Below, in pieces: positions 23,256 through 31,354 of a DNA stretch of 64,000 nucleotides. Numbering within the stretch: the first letter of the stretch is position 1; each line of letters begins with the position of its first letter. The notes under the pieces were generated by a model. The model was not told the DNA's origin. It saw only the letters and a program-made list of their open reading frames with translations, and did no database searches. Source of the DNA: Arthrobacter sp. SLBN-122 (GTDB lineage: Bacteria > Actinomycetota > Actinomycetes > Actinomycetales > Micrococcaceae); NCBI RefSeq assembly GCF_006715165.1, contig NZ_VFMS01000001.1, positions 4,340,001-4,404,000 of the forward strand, given 5' to 3'. Made by a program: the position numbers and the translations under genes.

Positions 23256-23519
23256 CTATTCGAAGAGCTCCACGCGTGGTTCGCCCTGAACGCCGCTGCG
23301 TTGCATCGCGTCCCTCAAGTCCTCCCGTCCGAAGAACGCCGTCGCGGTTTGCACGTTGTCGAAATGATGGATGACGAGGACGTTGTTAGGGTCATCGACC
23401 ATCTGGTGTACTGACTCCTCGGTCACCCCTCAGTCTTTCTGCATGTCGCCCACAGAGTCGCAGACCTTGCGCCAGGTGTCGTAGTCGGCGACGCGGTGAA
23501 GGATGGTTGCAACGGTCAT
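23256..23519 (-). pseudogene. Small monooxygenase-fold (ABM-like) gene with an in-frame TGA at codon 30
   Basis: AAAGGAG stands seven bases before the ATG at 23519. The frame reads TVATILHRVADYDTWRKV, then a TGA at 23430-23432, then EESVHQMVDDPNNVLVIHHF, followed by TATAFFGREDLRDAMQ and GVQGEPRVELFE to TAG at 23256. This is a full small ferredoxin-like-fold protein of the antibiotic-biosynthesis-monooxygenase type (88 codons). Everything but the single stop is intact. Probably a recent nonsense mutation. Confidence 0.7.
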
Positions 23520-23825
23520 GGTGCTTCTCCTTTGAAGCGTGCAGCGCCGTTCGTTGCGGCACATTTTCTGCATCGACCCCGAATAGAGCCGCTACTGGCT
23601 GTGTTACTCCGGCACCGGAGGGGTGTCAATGAGCATCCTGCTGGAAGGCTGCATCGATCGATCAAAAGGGCAGCGCACTCAGCCGTGAGAGTCAGGAGCA
23701 TAGCATGCCTAAGCCAGCCCTTCGGCCGCCGCCAGGCGCGGCGAGGCCGGGTGGGAAGAGCAAGCGGCCCCTGGGCAGATTACGCCCCGAGTCACCACGG
23801 CGGCCGCATAAACCGCCGTGTACGT
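23520..23825. other. Gap, probable promoter region
   Basis: No gene supported. The right part lies behind the DUF4259 gene, and the left part should hold the promoter of the gene starting at 23519. A small duplication CGATCGAT occurs near 23655. Confidence 0.45.
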
Positions 23826-24227
23826 CTACCGCAGCGCGGTCCTTAGCCGCTCCGTGAAGTCGCCGAGGGATTCCCGCCATTCCGGTTCGTCGGCGTCATC
23901 CCACAGCTCGGCAAGCTCGGACTTCTCCCCTGCCACGCGTTCGACGGACTCAAGGGCCATCTCCACGTCCTCTGCGGTGATTTCTGCTCCATGGGCGGTC
24001 ACCCAGTCGGTGATATTCTCTGCCAGGTCCCCGAGCGGGTTTCCTTGGGTGGCAGCGGTGACCTCTGCAGCGGCAAGGGCAATTGCGCCGGCCGGAGCCT
24101 CAACGTACCTGTCGCCGCCCTTCGCCAATGCTGACCGAACGACGTCCGCGCCGCCGGCTTCGAGCTCCTCCAGCCAGTCCAGCGCGTCGTCATTCTCGAA
24201 CGGCAAGTAGCCCCATGCGCCCATCAT
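23826..24227 (-). CDS. DUF4259 family protein
   Basis: Predicted 133 residues. The start MMGAWG at 24227 follows GAGAGGGGCA; the frame is open further upstream but without family similarity. MGAWGYLPFENDDALDWLEE is the family signature at the N-terminus, followed by Ala-rich helices (AIALAAAEVTAATQGNPLG) and a Glu/Asp-rich end. Cytosolic; family function unknown, often found beside SMI1/immunity-like genes. Confidence 0.85.
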   Translation of the reverse strand: MMGAWGYLPFENDDALDWLEELEAGGADVVRSALAKGGDRYVEAPAGAIALAAAEVTAATQGNPLGDLAENITDWVTAHGAEITAEDVEMALESVERVAGEKSELAELWDDADEPEWRESLGDFTERLRTALR

Positions 24228-24306
24228 TGCCCCTCTCGGTGTCAGGTTGCTGGCACCACTATGGCAGGCGCGGGCAAACCGGAACAGCGTAGGACGGACA
24301 TCTCTC

Positions 24307-24591
24307 TCAGTCAGGAAGGTCAAAGAGGCTCTTCGGGTCGTCGGCGCCGAGCAGGTCGTGATGGAAGACGATGGCGTCCACGGGTCGGGTGTCGACGAAG
24401 AGCACGGCCACCTGCCGGGAGTGGACGACCGTGTACCGGGTGGGTCCGTCCACCCAGGAGTGGATGCCGGTGTACTCCTCGACGAACAATCCGTCACCGA
24501 GCAGACCCCGCTGATCAAGCAGGTCGTAGACAAGATTCCAGGCCAGATCCATGAGTTCATGGATGGCCGCCTCCACCGTCGGAGCCGTCAT
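24307..24591 (-). CDS. Hypothetical protein
   Basis: Predicted 94 residues from ATG 24591, four bases behind GGAG; the longer start at 24645 lacks a ribosome-binding site. ELMDLAWNLVYDLLDQRGLL suggests an N-terminal helix and TRYTVVHSRQVAVLFVDTRP a beta sheet. It precedes the DUF4259 gene on the same strand by 79 bp, so the two may be one transcript. No family recognised. Confidence 0.6.
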   Translation of the reverse strand: MTAPTVEAAIHELMDLAWNLVYDLLDQRGLLGDGLFVEEYTGIHSWVDGPTRYTVVHSRQVAVLFVDTRPVDAIVFHHDLLGADDPKSLFDLPD

Positions 24592-24686
24592 AGCTCCATG
24601 GTGCTTCTGGGCACTGACAGGATGACGGACCTGGTTGTCTTCCATGCGTGGGTATGCCGTGATTAGGCTGGAATAACAGGACCGAA

Positions 24687-24800
24687 TTGAGGGACGAAAA
24701 GAAGAAGGTTTCGAGGCTCATGGGAGCAGCAACGGATGGTCTTGCGGGCGGTCTCACAGTGGCATTCCTGCTGTTTACAGCAATCCTGGTGATCGACTAA
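24687..24800 (+). CDS. Possible 37-residue membrane protein
   Basis: TTG at 24687 with AGGA five bases upstream, TAA at 24798. A basic head (RDEKKKVSRLMG) is followed by one hydrophobic helix (GLTVAFLLFTAILVI). The composition fits a small membrane protein, but the start codon is weak and no homologue is known to me. Confidence 0.35.
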   Translation: MRDEKKKVSRLMGAATDGLAGGLTVAFLLFTAILVID

Positions 24801-25264
24801 GCAGGATCGACTGCCCTTGTACGGTCGAAGGTTAGGCGCAGGCCTCGGTATACCAGCCAAACAGCCCCCTGCAACTACCTAATCGACCTTCCCCGCCTTC
24901 CCCGCCAGTCTCAGGCAGCGTAACGTTGTGCCGGGGAGGAGAACCGAACGGTCTTCGCGACACATGCCGGAATAGGCGTGCATATGCTCGGTCCTGGGGC
25001 CCCGCGGATTTTATATCTCATACCTTGCATTGCGAGAAGAAAGCACGCTCCACAAAGTTTGAACCTGTTGGTATGCGTTCTCGTAAAGCTGATAACTCTT
25101 CGCCGTCGTAGGCGGCCGCATAACAGTCCCGGCTGCAAGATGAAGGATCTGGTTACGATCTTGCTGCGCCGCGCTGATGTCTCGAAAGTGCCCCTTGGGC
25201 ATAGGCGCCCAATCCACCTGCTGAGCCTATAGGCCTGCAGTCTTTTTCCTAGCGGGAGAGTTCC
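24801..25264. other. 460-bp gap with no recognised gene
   Basis: AT-richer than the surroundings around 25000-25110. No supported frame. It should contain the promoter of the secreted protein at 25265. Confidence 0.45.
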
Positions 25265-25717
25265 ATGCACACCCTTAGAAAGTTCTTGCTTATTCCTGCC
25301 CTTATTTTTGCATTTCTCGGCTCAGCCGCTGCAATTCCTGCTGCCAACGCCGCGAGTACCGGCGGTGCTTCTGTCACAAATGACTCTGATTGTGTCCCTT
25401 ACGGGACGTCGATAATTTGCTTCAAATATCTTAACGTCGTGAGCAGTGTTGAGACCCCTAACGGTGGCACGGCCTACACGCAAAAGACGTATGCGACCCA
25501 AACCGTCACGTCCCCTGAGGGAGATTTCAAGTACGAGGTCAAGTTCACCTTCCGCAACGAGTACGTGTACCAAAAAGGCGAGTTCCGTGTAATCGTTGCC
25601 TCCTTCACATCCACGGCAAAAGTTCCAGGCTACGGCACCTGCACTTCCCGGTCTGAATCCGTTTTCTCGAACGGAGAGGTTCACGTCTATACGACTTCCT
25701 ATACCTGCCACCCATAG
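25265..25717 (+). CDS. Small secreted protein of unknown function
   Basis: Predicted 150 residues. Signal peptide FLLIPALIFAFLGSAAAIPA with cleavage near ANAAS. The mature part is beta-rich and has four Cys (DCVPYGTSIICF; YGTCTS; SYTC at the end), probably two disulphides. GCGGGAGAG precedes the ATG. Codon use is more AT-rich than that of the neighbours, suggesting transfer. No family recognised. Confidence 0.7.
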   Translation: MHTLRKFLLIPALIFAFLGSAAAIPAANAASTGGASVTNDSDCVPYGTSIICFKYLNVVSSVETPNGGTAYTQKTYATQTVTSPEGDFKYEVKFTFRNEYVYQKGEFRVIVASFTSTAKVPGYGTCTSRSESVFSNGEVHVYTTSYTCHP

Positions 25718-25755
25718 CTCGGCTGGAACGCTCGGTTTCTGGCTTCCGCAGCAAT

Positions 25756-25784
25756 TACCCGGGAGGGCTTTGTCCTCCCGGGTA
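25756..25784 (+). terminator. Perfect 11-bp hairpin terminator
   Basis: TACCCGGGAGG (25756-25766) and CCTCCCGGGTA (25774-25784) pair perfectly around a 7-base loop, 39 bp behind the secreted-protein stop. No T run, so perhaps factor-assisted. Confidence 0.7.
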
Positions 25785-26245
25785 CTCAAACAGTTGCGGG
25801 GCAGGCCCCGCGTGTCCTCATTCAGTACAGCTAGGCCGGCGGAACAAGGACGCACTTGGGCGAGCCAGTGAAGCATAAAACTGGGATAGTCCTGGCAGAG
25901 ATCCCGGTTCTTGGTGGCACCGCATTCTTCCCGGTCCTGCCGCCGAGGACAATTGGAAATCGTCCGGGTCCACCACTTCCTATGCATGAGGACGAATCCG
26001 TGCCCCGCCTCTACCGACGACGGAGCGCCTGTAAAGAGCTAAGCGCCGGGAAGACCGCCGCGGTTGTCTTCGACGTTGGTTTTGAGATGAAGACGAGCCA
26101 GAGCCCTCAGCGCTGGTCGAAGACATCGGCGGCACTCCCGTCTGTAACTCCGAGGAAACCGACGGCGAGTACGACGACTTACTGAACGCCACCAGCCCGG
26201 ATCCACAGCTCGTTACCCTGGTCGTCGGATCACACACGTGAACTG
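25785..26245. other. Gap with possible gene debris
   Basis: A frame from about 26089 to TGA at 26239 reads like an acidic protein end (EDIGGTPVCNSEETDGEYDD) but begins directly after a stop and has no start. Nothing firm is seen. Confidence 0.35.
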
Positions 26246-26416
26246 CTACTCCCCCTCGTCAGCGACGCCATCGTCAGTGATCTCTCCGGCGGCGATACGT
26301 TCACCGGTGCGCCGGTACGCCTCGGCGATGTAGTCTTCAAGGTCTTGCCGGCCGATGCGCCAAAGGCCCCTCTTATCTTGCCTCGATCCAGCTGTAGGGA
26401 GCGCTTGTTTTGGCAT
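26246..26416 (-). pseudogene. C-terminal half of the split excisionase-like gene (copy B)
   Basis: ATG 26416, TAG 26246-26248. From KRGLWRIGRQDLEDYIAEAY it matches the C-terminal half of the HTH protein at 27510. Joined to the N-terminal half at 27890-28042, and leaving out one copy of the 6-bp duplication, the frame is restored exactly (QVGGRG then LWRIGRQD). The ATG and the first 15 codons lie inside the inserted element and are shared with copy A. Confidence 0.78.
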
Positions 26417-26478
26417 CCCACTCGCCGCTCCTTACACTTTCCGCCGCCGGCGTGAGGGTAGGGCTTACCGGACTGGAG

Positions 26479-26814
26479 TCACTGGGGCAAATGGGTCAGT
26501 ACCACCGCACCGATGGCAGCTCCCAACACGACAAAGCCCACCCCAACGATTCTGTAAACGCCACTGTCTGGAGCCGAACCGTTGAAGAACAGTGAAGCGT
26601 TGTCCTTTGCGTACTGGCCAAGCCAACGCGCGGATCCGCGGAAGTCCGCGACCACAGAGAGGCCAAGCAACACGGCCACCGAAGCCGCACCTATGGCCGC
26701 CGCGCCAAGGAGGGTCCTGTCCACTTGGCCGAGCAAGATCAAAGCCAGGACCGCGACAACGAATAGGATGCCCAGAACTTTCAGCGGCCATGGCAGTGGT
26801 GCATCCGACTTCAC
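26479..26814 (-). CDS. Small membrane protein carried by the element
   Basis: Predicted 111 residues with three likely membrane helices: PLKVLGILFVVAVLALILLG, LLGAAAIGAASVAVLLGLSV and IVGVGFVVLGAAIGAVVL. The middle loop is charged (SARWLGQYAKDNASLF). No family recognised. It is the leftmost gene inside the inverted-repeat-bounded segment. Confidence 0.7.
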   Translation of the reverse strand: MKSDAPLPWPLKVLGILFVVAVLALILLGQVDRTLLGAAAIGAASVAVLLGLSVVADFRGSARWLGQYAKDNASLFFNGSAPDSGVYRIVGVGFVVLGAAIGAVVLTHLPQ

Positions 26815-26941
26815 GAGCTCCCCCTAGTTCCGAGTTCCGACACCCCATCCCGACACTCCGTCGGCACTGCGGGCATGGCTGAACTAAATCACTGACACGG
26901 CATGCCCAGCAAGACGCTTGCGCGGATCTTGCGGCCGAGGG

Positions 26942-27477
26942 CTACGAGGATGCCGGCTCGACAGCCTCCAGGATCTTCTGCAGCGTCGCGGGACTGGCTG
27001 CGAGCTCAATGCCACCGCCAGCTGACTCCAGGGCGACGATCTGGAAGCCGAACGGCACGGCCTGCTTGTTGTCCTGGCGGGTAGAGACCCGGTGGTCCGG
27101 AGTGCGGTGAGGGCGCGGCTGCGGCCGCTGGCGATCAACTCGTCGTAGACGGCCGGCTGGAAGTCGATTCGGCCCGGAGCCGGGGTGGCAATAGCTATCT
27201 GCCAGACGCCGCTCAACGAGCCCGGCAGCGAGTTCGGGTACCGCAGGAACATCAGCGACTGACCTCTCTCATCGAGCCTTGCCGCGGTTCCGCGGAAGCG
27301 TTTCTGGGTGAAATAGGTACCTCCGGCAAGAATAAGCGCGTAGAACAGCCCGCTTACAAGGGCGCTGTCGAATGCTTCTCCAAAGATCAGGCCGCCACCC
27401 ATGTAGAACGAAAAGGCGAAGACACCGATCACCGCCACCCGCAGGCTCGGAGGCAGCGCACGCCACCACTTCCTCAT
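26942..27477 (-). pseudogene. Membrane protein of the element, C-terminus frameshifted
   Basis: The N-terminal part has two membrane helices (VAVIGVFAFSFYMGGGLIFG, SALVSGLFYALILAGG) and a soluble domain (YPNSLPGSLSGVWQI). Around 27085-27115 the protein-like sequence leaves this frame and continues one frame over: TPDHRVSTRQDNKQAVPFG, FQIVALESAGGGIELAAS, LQKILEAVEPASS and TAG at 26942. In the original frame the sequence turns into Arg/Ser-rich nonsense up to 26884. One indel explains this; sequencing error cannot be excluded. Confidence 0.65.
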
Positions 27478-27509
27478 GGCGGGAGTCTAAAGGAGGCCTT
27501 TTCCTGTCG

Positions 27510-27761
27510 CTACGCCTCCTCAGCCTCCGTGCCATCTTCGAGCTCGCCAGCGGCAATCCGCTCAGCTGTGCGCCGGTAGGCCTGGTCGATGTAGTCCTCG
27601 ACGTCCCGGCGGCCGATGCGCCACATGCCGCGGCCACCGACCTGAAAAGCACGCAACTCCCCCGTCCTGATGAGACCTTGAACGAGGCTTTGCTTCACGT
27701 TCAATTCGTCGGCGACCTGCGCCATGGTCAGGAAACGGGGCTGGTTTGGTTCAGCAGTCAC
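27510..27761 (-). CDS. Excisionase-like HTH DNA-binding protein
   Basis: Predicted 83 residues from a GTG at 27761. FLTMAQVADELNVKQSLVQG, then LIRTGELRAFQVGGRG and WRIGRRDVEDYI form the winged HTH of the MerR/excisionase (helix_turn_helix_17) type: HTH, wing with GGRGMWR, then a C-terminal helix. Such proteins bend or mark DNA for recombinases or act as small repressors. It is intact and lies inside the element, next to its right end, while the gene that the element interrupts is its paralogue. Confidence 0.85.
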   Translation of the reverse strand: MTAEPNQPRFLTMAQVADELNVKQSLVQGLIRTGELRAFQVGGRGMWRIGRRDVEDYIDQAYRRTAERIAAGELEDGTEAEEA

Positions 27762-27889
27762 CGGCCTATCCTATTCCGGTGTTGTTTGCCGGTTCGGGAA
27801 CCACCCATCCTCACGAACATCGCAAAAACCATACGCGGCCTGTGAGGCTCCTCCCCCGTCATCCAGGGAACAAACCGGAGCAGCCCCGA

Positions 27890-28042
27890 TTAGCGGGCAA
27901 GATAACCCCTGCCCCCAACTTGAATAGCCCGAAGCTCCCCCGCCTTGATCATGGCGTGGATCTGGTTCGGCTTCACATTCAGCTCTTCGGCAGCCTGGGT
28001 GGGGGTCATGAAGCGGGGCTTCGTTTCGGGTACGTCAATCAC
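27890..28042 (-). pseudogene. N-terminal half of the split excisionase-like gene
   Basis: GTG at 28042, stop TAA at 27890, 50 codons. RFMTPTQAAEELNVKPNQIH, then MIKAGELRAIQVGGRG matches the HTH half of the protein at 27510. The sequence leaves the family right after GGRG, where the element end TTATCTTGCC begins, and ends at a stop inside the element. It could still give a 50-residue HTH peptide without the wing and C-terminal helix. Confidence 0.78.
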
Positions 28043-28051
28043 CGGTTCATC

Positions 28052-28624
28052 CTATGGGCTGTGCACCGGCAGCGGAGGTCGACGCCAGTCAGTAACATCC
28101 GGATCATTTTGGATGAGGAGGTCCTCCAGGGCCGGCCAGCCACGCGTCGCGACAAAGGAAGCTTCAGCAGGAAAGAGCGGCACGAGCCAGGAGATGACGA
28201 TCGGACCCTCAGAATCCTCGCATGTCGCGAACGCTTCTGGCTGGTAAACCGGAACACCGAAGTAGAAGGCTTCAAGGCCGGTGTCAGGATCCAGCGCTCC
28301 CCTGGGGCCCATGACTTCTCCTCGAAGGGGAGCCCGGCCCTCGTGGATCACTTCCTGCACGAGCTGCTGCATGATCGACGGAACGTACCGTTCAAAATGG
28401 CCGCGGCGGACCAAGATCAAGAGTTCCATCCGGACTGGCGCCTTGCCTGGCAAGGCCAGTTCATGCCGGCTCAAACCCAGGGTGGAGTAGGCGGTCACAC
28501 CGTCAAGGGGGCCGTCAGCAAATTTGACGACCTGCGCGTGCTGGGGGTTTCCGTCGGCATCTTTGGACCAACCTTCGGAGATGGTGCCCAAATAGCGTTC
28601 AAAATGCTCCACGAGGTGTGCCAT
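28052..28624 (-). CDS. Suppressor-of-fused-type domain protein
   Basis: Predicted 190 residues. HLVEHFERYLGTISEGWSKD, AYSTLGLSRHELAL, VRMELLILVRRGH, LEAFYFGVPVYQPEAF and ISWLVPLFPAEASFV fit the bacterial SUFU-like family (start LxxHxxxxxG, TLGLS, PRxELL, LPVFxxE). Cytosolic. In bacteria the family is common among immunity proteins of polymorphic toxin systems, but no toxin gene is seen here. It ends 10 bp upstream of the split excisionase-like gene. Confidence 0.8.
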   Translation of the reverse strand: MAHLVEHFERYLGTISEGWSKDADGNPQHAQVVKFADGPLDGVTAYSTLGLSRHELALPGKAPVRMELLILVRRGHFERYVPSIMQQLVQEVIHEGRAPLRGEVMGPRGALDPDTGLEAFYFGVPVYQPEAFATCEDSEGPIVISWLVPLFPAEASFVATRGWPALEDLLIQNDPDVTDWRRPPLPVHSP

Positions 28625-28645
28625 ACGCCAACCCTACCGACGGTC

Positions 28646-29374
28646 CTAGTAGTCGATGGCTTTCCGGTCCATGGACTTCAGCGCGGCGAGCCGGGCTTCC
28701 ACTTCGGTCTGCTCTCCGAGGTCTTCCAGGGAGGCGAACTGGGCGTCCAGGGGTGAGGCGGCGAGTTCCTGCTGGCCACGGACGGTGGCCTCCTTCCGGC
28801 GGATGTTCTCCTCGTACCGGCCGATGGCCGAGGTGGGGTCTCCGGCGTCCAATGCCTTGAGGGCGTCGTTGACCTGAGTCTGGGTGGCAGCGACACGGGC
28901 CCGGTTGACGAGCTCGTTGCGCTTGGCCGTCAGCTCGCCAAGCTTGCCCCGCATCTGGTCCAGGCCCTGCTTGAGCTTGTCCACGACCTCGTTCTGGGCC
29001 GTCAGGGAAGGTTCCTGGGCCTTGGCGGTGGTTTCGGCGGTCATTTGCCGTCTGATGGCGACTTTGGCCAGGTTGTCGAACTTGTCGGCGTCCACGGGAT
29101 TCCCGGCGGCACGGAACTCATCAGCCTTCTTCGAGGCGGCGATGGCCTTGCTGCCCCAGGTGTTGGCGTCGTTCATGGCACGGTTGTAGTCATCTTCAGC
29201 CATCCGCAAGTTGCCGATCGTGGTGGCCACGGCCGCTTCGGCTTCACGGATGTTCTCGGAGTAGTCGCGGACCATCTGGTCCAGCATCTTTTGCGGGTCT
29301 TCCGCGTTGTCCAGGAGGGCGTTCAGGTTGGCCTTGGCGAGCTGGGCAACGCGGGCGAAAATACTCTGCTTCAC
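28646..29374 (-). CDS. pspA: PspA/IM30 family membrane stress protein
   Basis: Predicted 242 residues, almost wholly helical. MKQSIFARVAQLAKANLNAL is the amphipathic membrane-binding helix, DAEDPQKML-type NAEDPQKMLDQMVRDYSENI the family signature, followed by long coiled coils (about 25-185) and VEARLAALK at the end. PspA proteins bind stressed membranes and form rods. In actinobacteria it usually sits beside a pspC- or clgR-like gene; here it stands alone. The start is supported by the conserved N-terminus. Confidence 0.9.
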   Translation of the reverse strand: MKQSIFARVAQLAKANLNALLDNAEDPQKMLDQMVRDYSENIREAEAAVATTIGNLRMAEDDYNRAMNDANTWGSKAIAASKKADEFRAAGNPVDADKFDNLAKVAIRRQMTAETTAKAQEPSLTAQNEVVDKLKQGLDQMRGKLGELTAKRNELVNRARVAATQTQVNDALKALDAGDPTSAIGRYEENIRRKEATVRGQQELAASPLDAQFASLEDLGEQTEVEARLAALKSMDRKAIDY

Positions 29375-29489
29375 GGGGGTCTTTCTACGGGTAGGGCAAT
29401 TCGGATTCTATGTGTACGGCAATGAAGGTGCCAGACGCTCCCTGCGCGTCACAGCCCCCGAGTGGACTATTACCGGAGAGGATAGCCAG

Positions 29490-30239
29490 ATGGATATGGC
29501 CGACTTCTACGCCCTTCAGCAACTGACGGCGCCTCTCAGTACCGGAAGGCAAGGCAAACTGACCGTTCACGACCTAGGCCACCTGCGGCTGCCGTCGGGG
29601 AAGCTCGGTGCCTGCGATCCCTTCACGAGCCTCGAATACCCCCTGGTCGTCCGCCTCACTCCCGGAGACTACCCAGTTCGCGTCACGGTGGCTGATGTTT
29701 CACCCGAACAGGACGGGTCACACCTGCGGGAGGCGTACCTCTCGCTCGTGCTCTCAGACGCAGAGTCAGTAACCGTCGAGGCTGCCCCCGGCCCGGAAGG
29801 TCCGCCTCCTCCCGGCCACTACTTCACGGTGGGAGTTGATGCCGGCACCGTGGCCTTCGTTGACGCCGAAGCCGTACTGCGCTGCATGCCCGACCCAACA
29901 ACGTGGTACGAGGAGTTGTTCGACTCGGATGATCCCGACTCCTGGTTCAGCCTGATGGACGCTGACGGACTATACCCCGCCGGGACCGCAAACATTGTCA
30001 TGCCGTTGGCGCCGAACGGCGAAAATGTCGTGCTCTCGCACTCCGGCTGGGGCGACGGCGAGTACTGGCTGCTCCAAACGAAAGACGCCCAAGGCAATCT
30101 GACTGGTGTCCACATCGACCTCGCGGTCGCTGGGAAGTTTGACGAGGAACCAGGCAGGAAGGAGCCTTTCCCATCAGCTGGTGTGACCGATCCTAAGCCA
30201 CAGAGAAAGAGCTGGCTGGCCAAGCTATTGGGGCGATAG
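29490..30239 (+). CDS. DUF4241 family protein
   Basis: Predicted 249 residues from ATG 29490, behind GGAGAGG; the open frame begins at 29307 inside the pspA region. TVHDLGHLRLPSGKLGACDP and EYPLVVRLTPGDYPVRVTVA are the family hallmarks, followed by AYLSLVLSD, YFTVGVDAGTVAFVDAEAV and SHSGWGDGEYWLLQ. DUF4241 proteins are cytosolic and often considered immunity or effector-associated; function not established. Confidence 0.85.
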   Translation: MDMADFYALQQLTAPLSTGRQGKLTVHDLGHLRLPSGKLGACDPFTSLEYPLVVRLTPGDYPVRVTVADVSPEQDGSHLREAYLSLVLSDAESVTVEAAPGPEGPPPPGHYFTVGVDAGTVAFVDAEAVLRCMPDPTTWYEELFDSDDPDSWFSLMDADGLYPAGTANIVMPLAPNGENVVLSHSGWGDGEYWLLQTKDAQGNLTGVHIDLAVAGKFDEEPGRKEPFPSAGVTDPKPQRKSWLAKLLGR

Positions 30240-30278
30240 GCTCGTTCCGGTGGCCGGAGGTTTGCACCCGCAGATGAT

Positions 30279-30707
30279 TCATCGCCCGGGCCCATCCCAG
30301 CCCCGCTGCCGGCGGCCGCGGTCACGGATGACCTCGGCGACACCTGCGAGGGCCAGCGGGAACGAGACCACCGCGGCGAGGTGCCGCTTCAGGTCGTAGG
30401 GATCATCCATCATTGCCCACCCCACGAGCACCCCTGGCAGCCCGACGCAGATGGTCACCCAGACCCTGTTCTCCCGCGCTCCCGACCAGACGGCGGCGGC
30501 GATGGACAGGACGGAACCGGCCAGGATGTAGCGGTTGCCGATCCAGACAATTTCCTGCTCCCTCACGGGTGGCAGCCAGATGTGCCAGCCGGCGTGCCAT
30601 ATCCCGTAGCCGATCAGGACCATCGAGGCGAGGACGAGCAGGGTCCAGGCGATGGTCTTCGCCCATCGGCGGCCGGCTGCAGACCAGGCCCCTGCCTGAG
30701 TTTTCAC
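30279..30707 (-). CDS. Membrane protein of unknown function, last gene of the exporter operon
   Basis: Predicted 142 residues from a GTG at 30707 that overlaps the stop of the previous gene (GTGA). Helices: IAWTLLVLASMVLIGYGIWH, YILAGSVLSIAAAVWSG, VWVTICVGLPGVLVGWAMMD and LAAVVSFPLALAGVAEVI. A longer frame upstream is the shadow of the neighbour. It is coupled to the genes of the ABC exporter, so a role as accessory membrane protein is plausible. No family recognised. Confidence 0.65.
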   Translation of the reverse strand: MKTQAGAWSAAGRRWAKTIAWTLLVLASMVLIGYGIWHAGWHIWLPPVREQEIVWIGNRYILAGSVLSIAAAVWSGARENRVWVTICVGLPGVLVGWAMMDDPYDLKRHLAAVVSFPLALAGVAEVIRDRGRRQRGWDGPGR

Positions 30708-31354
30708 AGCGGGCCGTAACTGGCGTTGCCGTAGGGATCCCGCCACGTCGCCAGGTCCGCCTCCACTGCCTGCCGGAGGACCGGGTCCGTGTGGAGACGA
30801 CGGCGGAACGCCTGCCGGGATCGGCCCATGACGGTAGAGGGGACCAGGATGCAGGCAGTCAGGATGGCTGTGAAGAGCAGGAACGATCCGATCACCGCAC
30901 CGATTGTCCCGTTGGCGACCGCGGATGGGACAGTCGTGGCAAGAATGGCACCCGAGATGGCATCGAGCACGCACACCATCATGATGCCTCCCCTGGCATT
31001 CCCCGGCCCCCGCGTGGCAAGGGTGCGACTGGTGTCCGGCAGCGTTCGGCGGACGCGCTTCCAGGACAGGAGGCCTGCTGCCGTCAACCCCGTGCCGGCC
31101 AGGACAAGGACGATGACCCAGGCGATGCTGCCCGGCAGCGCTGCGATGAGTGCAGCGGCCCCGACCAGGACCGGGCCTCCGGCAATGGCGCCGCTCCAGG
31201 CAGCTGCCAGCGTCCCCTGGGCGTCGGCCAGCTCCCGCAGACGGGACGGTGCCTCCGGCGGGCTGACCCGTGCCAGTTCCGGTGAGAGCCAGTAGTCGAG
31301 TGGGTGCTTGGGCTGGTCCGCCGGCCAGCGCACTTCTGGAAGCGGCCCTGTCAC
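30704..31354 (-). CDS. Membrane protein coupled to the ABC exporter
   Basis: Predicted 216 residues. Two hydrophobic hairpins: GPVLVGAAALIAALPG with IAWVIVLVLAGTGLTAAG, and MMVCVLDAISGAILATTV with GAVIGSFLLFTAILTACILV. The cytosolic ends are charged. It overlaps the permease gene by 4 bp (ATGA) and the following gene by 4 bp. No known family; probably works with or is regulated together with the exporter. Confidence 0.65.
   Translation of the reverse strand: MTGPLPEVRWPADQPKHPLDYWLSPELARVSPPEAPSRLRELADAQGTLAAAWSGAIAGGPVLVGAAALIAALPGSIAWVIVLVLAGTGLTAAGLLSWKRVRRTLPDTSRTLATRGPGNARGGIMMVCVLDAISGAILATTVPSAVANGTIGAVIGSFLLFTAILTACILVPSTVMGRSRQAFRRRLHTDPVLRQAVEADLATWRDPYGNASYGPL

Larger units (their letters stand above)
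26373..27905. mobile_element. 1,533-bp element with inverted ends TTATCTTGCC, no transposase
   Basis: The left end reads TTATCTTGCCTCG (26373-26385); the right end, on the opposite strand, TTATCTTGCCCG (27905-27894). Flanks are CCCCTC on the left and CCCCTG on the right, a 6-bp target duplication with one mismatch. Outside lie the two halves of one excisionase-like gene, in the right order and strand. Inside are an intact paralogue of that gene and two membrane-protein genes, one frameshifted. No transposase or recombinase gene is visible, so it must be moved in trans. A second, solo left end is at 13519. Confidence 0.7.

Noticed and set aside
22917..23414. 165-codon plus-strand frame
   Set aside because: It is antisense to the zinc-ribbon frame and to the monooxygenase-fold gene, which show real family features on the minus strand.
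13519..27905. One 14.4-kb element between the solo end and the right end
   Set aside because: The flank next to 13519 (CCGCGG) does not match the flank of the right end (CCCCTG), whereas the end at 26373 (CCCCTC) does, and only the latter pair restores the gene.
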